DNA of 36,972 nt from a virus. The translations under genes and the position numbers were made by a program. The DNA is taken from positions 1-36,972 of the IMG/VR virus record IMGVR_UViG_3300037264_000624. One strand, 5' to 3'. Of the stretch, positions 24,933-32,631 are shown piece by piece. Position 1 is the first letter of the stretch, and every line of letters begins with the position of its first letter. The notes under the pieces are model-generated. The model was given only the letters and a program-made list of their open reading frames with translations. It was not told the DNA's origin and searched no databases.

Positions 24933-25334
24933 TCAGCGCTCTGGAGCCTCTGGCGGCTTTCGTCGAGAGGGGTTCGTGTTGAGAGTCGGACTTAGGATCT
25001 TTCGAGAAGGGATCCTTCCCACCTGAAGTCCCGGGAACTGACTGGCCGGAGCTATTCCAGGGATAGGTCCAGGGACAAAAGCCCTACGAAGAAGGGCTAC
25101 CATTGTGAACTCCGAACGGCCTCCAAGACTCATCATGGAGATATCAAAATCTTGAGGGGCCGCAAAAAACGCGGAGTTTCCGGATGTGACCAAACCCAAA
25201 GGTAAGGAGCCCTTCAAGGACGCTGTCTGGCCAGAGTTCCCCTGAACAGCCAGAGCTAGAGGGACAGCGCCACTCAGACTTCCAGAGAATCCAGAATCTC
25301 CAGAAACATACAGTTCTGCATCTTCAGCGGCCAT
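24933..25334 (-). CDS. Small protein with Gly/Ser beta repeats
   Basis: A 133-residue protein from ATG 25334 (AGGAG nine bases upstream). Residues 8-55 contain two rough repeats, GSLSGAVPLALAVQGNSG and GSLPLGLVTSGNSAFF. The middle has RSEFTMVALLRRAFVPG, and the C-terminus is Arg/Pro-rich and basic. It lies between the two short tail-fibre-type copies, and its Gly-rich repeats recall the start of the 227-residue protein. Function unknown. Confidence 0.68.
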   Translation of the reverse strand: MAAEDAELYVSGDSGFSGSLSGAVPLALAVQGNSGQTASLKGSLPLGLVTSGNSAFFAAPQDFDISMMSLGGRSEFTMVALLRRAFVPGPIPGIAPASQFPGLQVGRIPSRKILSPTLNTNPSRRKPPEAPER

Positions 25335-25357
25335 GGCTCACCACTCCTGGCGACGAA

Positions 25358-25750
25358 TCACGATTCGGAAACAGTGAGGGCTCCGATGGCGAACGAAACC
25401 GTGTCGCCCGGATCTACTGTCTTGGGAGCTGCGAGCGTCCCTGAATAGAGCACGTTACCTCCGGGCAGGGCAGAATCCAAAATGGCTCCGTACGTGATGA
25501 TGCCCCACGAACCAACGGCCGTCGGGAACGTGATGATACCCGTGTTCGCACACGTACCACCCGAAGGAGCACCAAAGGCCACCGCCATACGAGTGTATTC
25601 GCCTGCGGATACCTCAGCGGCTAGAGATCCACCTTCACCAGGATCACCCGTGAACAGACCAACATAGACGGTGGCGGGGGATGAGAACGCGATGTTCCGT
25701 AGAACAGCGTTCAGTAGGGCGTCTTCCAGATAGTTGGTTTTGTTGTCCAT
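25358..25750 (-). CDS. Short tail-fibre-type protein, copy 2
   Basis: A 130-residue paralogue of the protein at 24138-24521. Matching segments include TNYLEDALLNAVLRNIAF, TVYVGLFTGDPGEGG, AGEYTRMAVAFGAP, SWGIITYGAILD and GGNVLYSGTL. The ribosome site GGAGAG lies four bases before ATG 25750. The two copies probably form related subunits of a tail fibre or tip. Confidence 0.82.
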   Translation of the reverse strand: MDNKTNYLEDALLNAVLRNIAFSSPATVYVGLFTGDPGEGGSLAAEVSAGEYTRMAVAFGAPSGGTCANTGIITFPTAVGSWGIITYGAILDSALPGGNVLYSGTLAAPKTVDPGDTVSFAIGALTVSES

Positions 25751-25779
25751 GGTTCTCTCCGAGATTCAAGGCATGAGCT

Positions 25780-25810
25780 TGTGACAGATGTTTGACTACA
25801 TGTGACAGAT
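25780..25810. repeat. 10-base direct repeat around the DUF5659-type gene stop
   Basis: TGTGACAGAT occurs at 25780-25789 and 25801-25810, 21 bases apart. The right copy covers the last codons of the 80-residue gene, and the left copy is just past its stop. It may record slippage or a small duplication; no function is evident. Confidence 0.4.
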
Positions 25811-26038
25811 ACTTTTGAGACTCTTCACGGCATTAGCGTATGGAAGGGCCGGGACTTTCCCGGACTGATTGAACCAAGCCGACTTCAACTCCTCGATGTT
25901 CGCGATGCTCATGTCGAAGATGAAGCTGATCTTGCCGTTACTATTTCTGTCTGTCCGAAGCATCTGCACTCCTGCAACCTGCAAATAGGCAGCAAAATAG
26001 AGATCAGATGTCCGAAACTCATTCTCATTTTTGTTCAT
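25796..26038 (-). CDS. DUF5659-like small protein
   Basis: ATG at 26038 is chosen because GGAGA lies five bases upstream. The 80-residue product has the DUF5659 pattern: FRTSDLYFAAYLQVAGV, then an RTDRNSNGKISFIFD strand, an EELKSAWFNQ helix and a final LKSLKSICHM. Proteins of this domain are small, occur in phages and bacteria, and have no established function. It sits between the 377-residue protein and tail-fibre-type copy 2. Confidence 0.74.
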   Translation of the reverse strand: MNKNENEFRTSDLYFAAYLQVAGVQMLRTDRNSNGKISFIFDMSIANIEELKSAWFNQSGKVPALPYANAVKSLKSICHM

Positions 26039-26106
26039 CTGTATCTCCATCTCGACCCTAGCTTCCGTCAAAGCCAGGTGCCGTAAAGCTCTCGGAGGAG
26101 CCAGAA

Positions 26107-27240
26107 TCAGGTCAGGACTGTTGTCCCAGACACCCTCTGCCGCACTTTGACCTGAGCACGGGTCGTAGCGAGCGTGGCTCCAGGGATCAAGGCAGCCGGG
26201 ATGAAGATCGAGGTCGCAGAAACCGAACCTCCACCAGCTTCGATGAACTTCTGAAGTAGAGTTCTGCTGTACCCAGTGGTTGCGTTGGCCAGGTGAATTG
26301 TCGTTTCCTGCCTCTCCAAAGTGCCCAGACCAGTGCCCGTGATAGTGAGGTCTCCAGCTCCAGGAGTGTTCAGATCCGCCGTGGTAATGACCGGCAACGT
26401 GGCAGCAAACGGGGTAGAGCCGTCATCTTGCACCACCTCAATCGCCGGACCATCCACCAGAGGAGGAAGCCGACTAGGATCCGGGTTGAAGTTGGCGTTG
26501 AGCAGCTCAGAGATGTTCCCAACCAAGAAGCTTTCCATTGCGGTGGTGCTTTCCCAGAACTGGGGAGCGATTGCTTCAGCTACTGCCGCTGTCGTCCCAC
26601 GAGACGTGGGGATGAAGGCTAGAGCAGTGGTAGCCGTACCTGCACCCGAACCGTTGATGATAGCTGTAGAGACATCCAGAGGACCACCAACCGGGAGGGT
26701 GTTGAGGATCAGCGTGGCTGCCGGAACCATCGTCCGAACAGCACCGAGGATGACCAGGCCAAGTGGAGTGTTGGCTACGGAACCACCCGCTACGGAGTCA
26801 TTCTCGATGTAGGAACCCACACCCTTCGTCAGGGATTCCAGAGCGATGCCGTTCCCTGCCACATTCGTCCTGGCCAGAACACCAATCGTCGTGGTCGCTG
26901 AGTTCACTGCCGCCACTAGAGAAGCCAACGTGCCGTAGACAGCCTGAGGAATCAGGATCGTTGTGAACGCAGTTGGAGCCGCACTCAGCCGGAGCTTGAG
27001 GTCGTCATTCGCTGCGTTGATGGTCAGCGGAAATGCACCGGAGATGTTGCCACCGTTGAGAACGGCTCCGGCACCCACCGCTGCATTAGCAAGAACGCCT
27101 TCCAACTCAGCCACCGTAGGACGGCTGATGTAGATTTCCTGGCCGCGAGGCTCGGTCGGGGGGTTGTACCGAGAAACGGGTTCGAGGTCAGAGAGAAGAA
27201 CCGGACCTGGTAGGTCTCCACGAATGACGCCAACTCGCAT
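26107..27240 (-). CDS. Large beta-rich virion/tail protein
   Basis: A 377-residue protein rich in Ala, Thr and Gly with little charge, like tail-surface proteins. Residues about 68-160 (FPLTINAANDDLKLRLS ... YGTLASLVAAVNSATTT) resemble the I.AG.TD.....DG module of the sheath. The C-terminal 90 residues (LNTPGAGDLTITGTGLG, AGGGSVSATSIFIPA, PGATLATTRAQVKV) are shared with the 200-residue protein at 27644-28246. The N-terminus starts MRVGVIRGDLPGPVLLS. A tail or capsid-surface role is inferred from composition and from neighbours. Confidence 0.77.
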   Translation of the reverse strand: MRVGVIRGDLPGPVLLSDLEPVSRYNPPTEPRGQEIYISRPTVAELEGVLANAAVGAGAVLNGGNISGAFPLTINAANDDLKLRLSAAPTAFTTILIPQAVYGTLASLVAAVNSATTTIGVLARTNVAGNGIALESLTKGVGSYIENDSVAGGSVANTPLGLVILGAVRTMVPAATLILNTLPVGGPLDVSTAIINGSGAGTATTALAFIPTSRGTTAAVAEAIAPQFWESTTAMESFLVGNISELLNANFNPDPSRLPPLVDGPAIEVVQDDGSTPFAATLPVITTADLNTPGAGDLTITGTGLGTLERQETTIHLANATTGYSRTLLQKFIEAGGGSVSATSIFIPAALIPGATLATTRAQVKVRQRVSGTTVLT

Positions 27241-27242
27241 AA

Positions 27243-27632
27243 CTAGACTCCCTTTAATTCGACTGGTTGTTTGGGCTTCCCGAACCGACCACGCTGTTGC
27301 TCTAGCTTGAGGTACCGAAGAATGATCCCGTACCCAGCATAGAAATCCCCGAGTTGACTGAGAAGCTCCAGGTCATCCGACTGCCACGCGAAATGTGCCT
27401 TCCTGATCTGAAGGCGCATCTTTCGGATGATCTTGAAGTAGCGATCCGGGTTGATGAGCGTTGCAATCTCTGGCTCAGCCACCGTGAGCTTCTCGAACCT
27501 CGACTGAGCATCCTTGAGCAAATTCCGGCGGTAGGGGTCCGGAATAAGACCCTTGGGCTTCCAGCGATAGGTGATCCTATAGAAGGAGTCACCTTCTTGA
27601 TCGATGAGCTTGGGAAGAACAAGGTATTGCAC
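27243..27632 (-). CDS. Small unknown basic protein
   Basis: A 129-residue protein starting at GTG 27632, twelve bases after the previous stop, without an evident ribosome site and so perhaps coupled. It has a beta start (MQYLVLPKLIDQEGD, FYRITYRWKP) and then a basic helical body (RYFKIIRKMRLQIRKAHFAW, LELLSQLGDFYAGYGIIL). The last 15 residues are Lys/Gly-rich. I recognise no family. Its stop is two bases before the 377-residue gene start. Confidence 0.72.
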   Translation of the reverse strand: MQYLVLPKLIDQEGDSFYRITYRWKPKGLIPDPYRRNLLKDAQSRFEKLTVAEPEIATLINPDRYFKIIRKMRLQIRKAHFAWQSDDLELLSQLGDFYAGYGIILRYLKLEQQRGRFGKPKQPVELKGV

Positions 27633-27643
27633 GTCACGATGGA

Positions 27644-28246
27644 TCAGGTCAGCACAACTGCCGGGGTTGAGGTGTTACCGTCTGCCCGAACCGCAGCGAA
27701 TGAGGTTACCAGCGCCACTCCGGGGATGCTGGCCGCCAAGATGACGATGATCGTGTTCGCGACAGAACCACCACCAGCGATGATCTGTGCCGAGGTAAGG
27801 GTGATGGCCCCCGTGCCGGTGATGATCACCGAGGTGACATCTGGAGTCAGGGACAGAAAGCCCGTCCCAGTGATGGTCAAGTCGCCGGGACCTGGGGTGC
27901 CCAGGTCAGCCACAGCCACCGTCGGAGTTGCTAAGTCGCTCGGAACGAACGAAACAACTGAGACGAGATTCGCCCGGACGAGGCCGGCAATCTTGCCACC
28001 CCCAGCCGAACGGGTCACCCGGTCTGTCTCGTAGAGGTCAATGTACCCTGGGATGGTTGGCTCGGACGCCTTCACCCTCGGGATGTAGCTCGGCTGCTTG
28101 GGCTCGTTGGCATACCCGTCCCGCTTGTAGGCTTTAGGGTCTGCCGTGGAACCCATCCTGTGAACTGCCTTGTTGGGAAGACCATCATCGATGTCATCGA
28201 CGGAAATGGCTCCCAAACCAACTTGACTGTGGATGAGTCGTAGCAT
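27644..28246 (-). CDS. Virion-type protein sharing a C-terminal domain with the 377-residue protein
   Basis: A 200-residue protein from ATG 28246 with GGAGAG upstream. Residues 1-100 are charged and include GSTADPKAYKRDGYANEPKQ and YIDLYETDRVTRSAGGGKI. The C-terminal 95 residues (LGTPGPGDLTITGTGFLSL, IIAGGGSVANTIIVI, IPGVALVTSF) are clearly homologous to the end of the 377-residue protein; the TITGTG pattern resembles IPT/TIG-type beta sandwiches. The two proteins may bind the same partner. Confidence 0.77.
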   Translation of the reverse strand: MLRLIHSQVGLGAISVDDIDDGLPNKAVHRMGSTADPKAYKRDGYANEPKQPSYIPRVKASEPTIPGYIDLYETDRVTRSAGGGKIAGLVRANLVSVVSFVPSDLATPTVAVADLGTPGPGDLTITGTGFLSLTPDVTSVIITGTGAITLTSAQIIAGGGSVANTIIVILAASIPGVALVTSFAAVRADGNTSTPAVVLT

Positions 28247-28326
28247 CCTGGTTCTCTCCTACCTGGGGTAGTGATCTCTGCTAGATTCGAGGGTAAACTT
28301 AGTCCCTACGGTCTTACCGGAGCCAT

Positions 28327-28348
28327 AAAAGGAACCTCCACCCGGAGG
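28327..28348 (-). terminator. Weak candidate terminator
   Basis: On the minus strand CCTCC (28348-28344) pairs with GGAGG (28339-28335) across a four-base loop, followed by TTCCTTTT. The stem is only five base pairs, so termination would be partial. It lies in the 124-base gap between the 217- and 200-residue genes. Confidence 0.32.
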
Positions 28349-28370
28349 ACTACTTCAAGAGAGACCCTCA

Positions 28371-29024
28371 TCAAATTGGGTAGGCCATCACGAAATGGGC
28401 CGAGAACGCTGCGGTTGCCCCGCCTCCTCGAACGAGAATCTGCTCAACCACCCCATCGTAGGTCGTGAACTCTGGAAGAGCGTTAGGAGCAAGCTCTGTC
28501 TCTGGGCCAAGGACGTTCGTAGCCACGTACATTTTGGTTACGGTTTCCTGGTTCTGAACCACCAAGTTGGTGACCCCTCCAGGCAGATATAACCGAAGCG
28601 CCGTTGCCACAGTTGCGGCACTGGGAGCTGTTCCAGCAATGATGATCCTCTGCCTCGTGTGCCTCTCGCTCTCAGGAAGTACCAAAACAGGAGGGCTCGT
28701 GACCAAAGTTGCTCCGGACGCATCAAGCTGCTTCAGTCGAAGCCAAAAAGGTCCGGCATCGGTGATGGAAAATGTCGTCGGGTTGAACACGAACCTGTGG
28801 TTTTGCCCAGGTGCTGGGTCAAGAACTGCCTGGTTGATCCCTGTTGTCGGGTTGGTATCCAAGAAGCCTTGGCGATTCGTGATGAACGCCGTGAAAGCCG
28901 CATCGAAGTTCGTCGCCCACTCCCAGGTATAGGCTGCGATACCCGAACCCACCCGATTCGGAGTAAGAAGATCCACTAGACCCGCCCGACGACGACGAAT
29001 GGAGAATTCTCGTGATACGCTCAT
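28371..29024 (-). CDS. Probable virion protein
   Basis: A 217-residue protein whose ATG at 29024 overlaps the FmdB-like stop as ATGA. The basic N-terminus (MSVSREFSIRRRRAGLVDLL) is followed by a beta-rich body: GIAAYTWEWATNFDAAFTAF, GPFWLRLKQLDASG, ATALRLYLPGGVTNLVVQN and GGGATAAFSAHF. Composition matches the neighbouring tail-surface proteins. No family is recognised. Confidence 0.74.
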   Translation of the reverse strand: MSVSREFSIRRRRAGLVDLLTPNRVGSGIAAYTWEWATNFDAAFTAFITNRQGFLDTNPTTGINQAVLDPAPGQNHRFVFNPTTFSITDAGPFWLRLKQLDASGATLVTSPPVLVLPESERHTRQRIIIAGTAPSAATVATALRLYLPGGVTNLVVQNQETVTKMYVATNVLGPETELAPNALPEFTTYDGVVEQILVRGGGATAAFSAHFVMAYPI

Positions 29025-29440
29025 GACGCTGTAGACTCCTTCGACACAAGTGGATCATACGTGGCCGCCGCTGCCTCACCTTTCTTGCTTCGAACCTCAT
29101 CCTGGACGTCTTTCCAAGAATGAGCCTCGTCACCACCAAGATTCGGGATGAGCTTGTTCTTGAAGACGTGGTCTTTCTCGCGACGGGCCATGTCTATCTT
29201 GCGCTTGCCACGGTACTTGTTCTCCCGATTGGCCTTCGAGATCCACCCTCCGGAGATACCATCCCGGAGTACGAAGCCAACGTTCCCTGGGGCGAACACG
29301 AATTCCAGCATTCCACCCTGATCACAGTTCGTGCAAGGGATGATCTCCTCCCCGGCCTTCACAGAGTCATACTGCGAGAAAGTGAGCTTCTTGGTACAGT
29401 GGTTGTCACAAACCGGGCACCTGAGTTGATACATGGGCAT
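29021..29440 (-). CDS. FmdB-like zinc-ribbon protein, second copy type
   Basis: I choose ATG 29440 because AGGAG lies six bases upstream; ATG 29446 lies directly on it. The 139-residue product opens MPMYQLRCPVCDNHC and has a Cys4 ribbon (C8, C11, C36, C39), like FmdB-type proteins and the protein at 14928-15368. A GFVLRDGISGGWISK segment and a charged helical C-terminus follow (ENKYRGKRKIDMARREKDHV). Its role is unknown; presence of two such ribbons in one virion gene block is notable. Confidence 0.8.
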   Translation of the reverse strand: MPMYQLRCPVCDNHCTKKLTFSQYDSVKAGEEIIPCTNCDQGGMLEFVFAPGNVGFVLRDGISGGWISKANRENKYRGKRKIDMARREKDHVFKNKLIPNLGGDEAHSWKDVQDEVRSKKGEAAAATYDPLVSKESTAS

Positions 29441-29453
29441 CTTCATCTCCTAT

Positions 29454-30524
29454 TCATTTTGCCCGAATCGGAATCGTCCAGCTCCGGGTCATTGCTAAGA
29501 CGGCTGCTACATGCTTGCACACCTTGTTAACTCGCCGAGGGTCACGGATGTTCGGAGCACTAGCAGTCCCCTGAAGGGGTGTCTTGGGATCTTGGTAGTC
29601 TTGTTGCTTGGCGTGAAATTCTGGTCCTTGCCATCTCCAAGCTGGACAGGAGCAAGCTAACTGAAGATTCAACTTCGTGAACTTAACGACATTCCCTGTT
29701 CGATTCGCCTTGAGGCGAACCACCTTGGGGCCATTGCCACAATCCACGGAGAATATCCACCGGAGATTCTTCACATCAGCTCTACGGAGAGTTGACCTGC
29801 ACTGCCTGCTCCTCTGATTGATCTTCGGACTGAGTTCTTGCTCAATCTCATCAATCACGGCCGCAACCTTGGCCTCACCTGGGAGAAATAGAACAGGTGC
29901 TCGGTCCAGAAGAAACATCCCGGCGACCAACAAAGCCGAAGCATTGTGCGTGTTGGGCTTATCATCTCGATAGGGATACCTTGTGATCGAATCATCCTCG
30001 CTAGGATGACCTCCAGGATCAGTTAACCTGGGCTTGAAATTCTCATGAGGTCGTTGATCATCCTCCGGGTCTTCTTGGGGCTTGGCCCGGTCATCAGGAC
30101 CATCCTTCTTGTAGATCGATCCAGGAGGAGACTTGTCGAACTCCCGGTGGTCATCCACAGGCTTGTTGAAGGTAGATTGGCCCGTATCTTTAGGATCTAT
30201 AGAGATCCCCCGATCGACAGGCCCACCTGTTGGAAGCTCAGCCGTGCCCATGTTATCCAAGAGAGGGCGAGCGGACTTCTCCCAATGGGAGAACTGACCA
30301 TTGCCGTACCAGACTGGCTTCCCACGCCTCTTCTTGAGCCCATCGATGAGAGACGAGACCTCAACCGAGTCCATCTTGGACCAATCAGGTTCTACCCCAC
30401 CGACCTGCTTCACAAGATGCTTGGCATAGTCCAACTGAGCCTTGGAGGGCTCCTTGGATGTGGCTATGGGGATGGCAGGATTGCCCTCACCATAGCCAGG
30501 TCGAGTGATCAGAGGTTGGGTCAT
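29454..30524 (-). CDS. SWIM zinc-finger protein
   Basis: A 356-residue protein starting in a TGATG overlap. Residues about 27-62 (SKAQLDYAKHLVKQVGG ... VSSLIDGLKKRRG) resemble the DUF3072-type helical pattern. Residues 100-195 are Asp/Pro/Lys-rich and probably disordered. A hydrophobic segment (ALLVAGMFLLDRAPVLFL) follows. The C-terminus carries a SWIM-type site: CSCPAWRW (C291, C293) and CKHVAAVL (C336, H338). SWIM fingers bind DNA or protein. The combination suggests a multi-domain nucleic-acid-binding or virion protein; function unknown. Confidence 0.78.
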   Translation of the reverse strand: MTQPLITRPGYGEGNPAIPIATSKEPSKAQLDYAKHLVKQVGGVEPDWSKMDSVEVSSLIDGLKKRRGKPVWYGNGQFSHWEKSARPLLDNMGTAELPTGGPVDRGISIDPKDTGQSTFNKPVDDHREFDKSPPGSIYKKDGPDDRAKPQEDPEDDQRPHENFKPRLTDPGGHPSEDDSITRYPYRDDKPNTHNASALLVAGMFLLDRAPVLFLPGEAKVAAVIDEIEQELSPKINQRSRQCRSTLRRADVKNLRWIFSVDCGNGPKVVRLKANRTGNVVKFTKLNLQLACSCPAWRWQGPEFHAKQQDYQDPKTPLQGTASAPNIRDPRRVNKVCKHVAAVLAMTRSWTIPIRAK

Positions 30525-32575
30525 CAGTCCATCTTGCCGACGGCGATGTCTCCCACAGTGAAGTCCGGCTTGTCAGCATACCGCTTGTTGACGATGCCGT
30601 ATCTCTTCCCATCGACATTGACCGTGTAGTAGGCCGGAGCAATCGGGGGATCACCCGTCGAGAAGTCGTACTTGATCTTGCGCTTCTTCAGCTCGGAACC
30701 AATCCCCATGAACGAACTGGCCTCCGAGATGGCCTCACGAAGAACTTCAAGCGAGTTCGCAGCCATTTTCCAATCGGCTGCCTTGAACTTGTCCTTGTGC
30801 TTCTCAGTGTTCTCTTTCCACTTCTTCGCGTCTTCAGGAGACATGTCCTTGGTTTCCTTCTTCCACTTGGCGGCATCCTCAGGGCTCATGTTCTCCGTAG
30901 GATCGGCAGGCTTGCCTTCCTCGAACCTAGACATGTACTCCTCGTCGGAAGCCGCAAGATCTATTCTGGGATCAGGTTGCTGACCACCGGCTAGACTCCT
31001 CCTCGCCCTCAGAATCTCACGAGTCAGCGCAGTCGCCTTTGTTATCCCATCTGTCCCGGCACCAAGCTCATTCAACAAGGCCCCGGTATTCTCTACGACC
31101 CCAGCCAACATGGAGAGGGCCATCCGCCAGTTGCCAGCAACACCTTTTCGGTAGGCGACCAAGCTATCCGTCTTGATCATCTCCATCCGAGGCATCGGTC
31201 CCGGGTCCAAGGCCGCTACCCTCTCTGCCGCAAAGACGATATTCTTGGGCATGGCTCGCTGAAGAACACGAAGCTGACCCTGCAAAGAAGCTGCCTCATT
31301 GTAGAGGTTGCCGAGCTGAGGGGCGTACTTGGCCGGATCCCGCTTGTAGGTTTCCAGCGAGTGCCTCATCTGCTTAGCAGCATTTTCGACGCCCCCTACC
31401 ATACGATCAAGGAAGACGGTGAATTGATCTTCACGAGTAAAGTCCGAGGCCACCTTGAACTTGTCTTTGTGCTCCTCGTTCTTCTTCTTCCACTCCTCAG
31501 CATCTTCGGGAGACATGTTCTGAGTTGGATCCGCCGGCTGGCCCTTCTCGAACCGAGATCGACGAGCTGCTTCTTCTTCTGGGCTTTCCTCCAGCTCCAT
31601 CCCTGGTCCAGCGGCCATCCCAGGATCACAAGCCATACCGGGTCCGCAACTATCGTTACCAAACCGAATCGAAGGCCCGTGAGCCAGAGTGTTTTGGACA
31701 GCAGACCAGTAGACCATGCCCCACATGGCATTCTGAAGATCCGACAGAATGCCCCAGGGTCCACCAAGGTTGCTCGGACGGAATTTTTCAAGTTCCTTCG
31801 CTCCCTGAAGGAGATCCCGTTGGGCTAGCCGAAGCGTGGGCGCTGCCTCACGAGCCAAATCCTGCTTGGAACCTGTGGCTGCTTCCTTGGTTCCTTCGAC
31901 CCAAGCATCACGAAGAGAATCATCGGAGGCTGTCAGGTTCTCAGCAAGAATCTTCTTGAGGGTGGCCGCTAGGTGGAGTCTCTTGGGGGATTCCTTCGAG
32001 GGTTGGAGTAGAGCCTTCCCCATGGTCTCGAACATCTCGGCTGTGGCTGTCACATCCTCAGCAGTCCGAGTCCGGTCTTCCAAACCAGCAATGAGTCCCA
32101 AGACCTGAGTCAGAGGAAGTTTGCCCGTAGTCCTGACGTTCGCAGCAATCTTCTGGAGTTCCTCGGCAGCCTGCATCGGATTCATCGTGGGCCTCATTGG
32201 TTCTGAACGACGTGGGATGGTTCGGATCCGGACTTCTTTGAGAACTCTCTCCAGATCCTCGACCTTCTCCGGCCTCAGCTCTTGCTTGATCTCCTCATAG
32301 TCGAGACGATCCGCTGCTAATGCCACAGCTTGAAGGGACTTCTCCAACTTGAAGAGGTGCTCCGGGATGGCTTGGAGAAGATGTCCAGCGACCTCGAAGA
32401 TATGATCTCGATGATCAGACTTCTCGACAATCTGCCGAGCTAGATCGATGTAGTGAGTGAGGTGAACGCAATTCAGACGGGCGTCACCCAACTCCTCTTG
32501 AAGGTAGACAGTTATACCGGACGCTGTCTTCTGGCGCCCAGCACGCTGCATACAGCCGTCATGAGGCTCAACCAT
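30524..32575 (-). CDS. Large helical phage protein with a duplicated SPEDA motif
   Basis: A 683-residue protein from ATG 32575 with AAAGGA five bases upstream. It is mostly helical and charged. A motif of about 35 residues occurs twice: RFEKGQPADPTQNMSPEDAE at residues 341-360 and RFEEGKPADPTENMSPEDAA at about 550-569, each running into a Lys-rich WKK...HKDKFK end; the second copy also contains an extra partial SPEDA repeat. Between them is a helical bundle. The C-terminus (YYTVNVDGKRYGIVNKRYAD) is a small beta part. I do not know the family. The ribosome site lies in a hairpin stem, suggesting controlled expression. Confidence 0.82.
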   Translation of the reverse strand: MVEPHDGCMQRAGRQKTASGITVYLQEELGDARLNCVHLTHYIDLARQIVEKSDHRDHIFEVAGHLLQAIPEHLFKLEKSLQAVALAADRLDYEEIKQELRPEKVEDLERVLKEVRIRTIPRRSEPMRPTMNPMQAAEELQKIAANVRTTGKLPLTQVLGLIAGLEDRTRTAEDVTATAEMFETMGKALLQPSKESPKRLHLAATLKKILAENLTASDDSLRDAWVEGTKEAATGSKQDLAREAAPTLRLAQRDLLQGAKELEKFRPSNLGGPWGILSDLQNAMWGMVYWSAVQNTLAHGPSIRFGNDSCGPGMACDPGMAAGPGMELEESPEEEAARRSRFEKGQPADPTQNMSPEDAEEWKKKNEEHKDKFKVASDFTREDQFTVFLDRMVGGVENAAKQMRHSLETYKRDPAKYAPQLGNLYNEAASLQGQLRVLQRAMPKNIVFAAERVAALDPGPMPRMEMIKTDSLVAYRKGVAGNWRMALSMLAGVVENTGALLNELGAGTDGITKATALTREILRARRSLAGGQQPDPRIDLAASDEEYMSRFEEGKPADPTENMSPEDAAKWKKETKDMSPEDAKKWKENTEKHKDKFKAADWKMAANSLEVLREAISEASSFMGIGSELKKRKIKYDFSTGDPPIAPAYYTVNVDGKRYGIVNKRYADKPDFTVGDIAVGKMD
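30782..31555 (-). repeat. Duplicated PADPTxNMSPEDA segment within the 683-residue protein
   Basis: Coding copies are at about 31454-31555 and 30782-30928. Shared residues include RFE.G.PADPT.NMSPEDA, WKK and HKDKFK. Copy 2 carries an internal partial duplication (two successive MSPEDA.KWK units). The pattern looks like a docking linker between helical domains. Confidence 0.65.
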
Positions 32576-32578
32576 CGA

Positions 32579-32608
32579 AGTCCTTTCCTGCTTTCACAGC
32601 AAAGGACT
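32579..32608 (-). promoter_or_regulatory. Hairpin covering the ribosome site of the 683-residue gene
   Basis: On the minus strand AGTCCTTT (32608-32601) pairs perfectly with AAAGGACT (32586-32579). The Shine-Dalgarno AAAGGA is in the 3' arm, and the hairpin ends three bases before the ATG. The loop of 14 bases can also form a short GCT/AGC inner stem. Folding would hide the ribosome site, so this could act as a translational switch. Confidence 0.55.
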
Positions 32609-32631
32609 CCGAAAAGTGCCTTAGCGGTCCG

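Noticed and set aside
28306-28371. 21-codon minus-strand frame starting in a TGATG overlap with the 217-residue gene
   Set aside because: It has no ribosome site, overlaps a terminator-like stem and is too short to support; it may still be worth checking in relatives.
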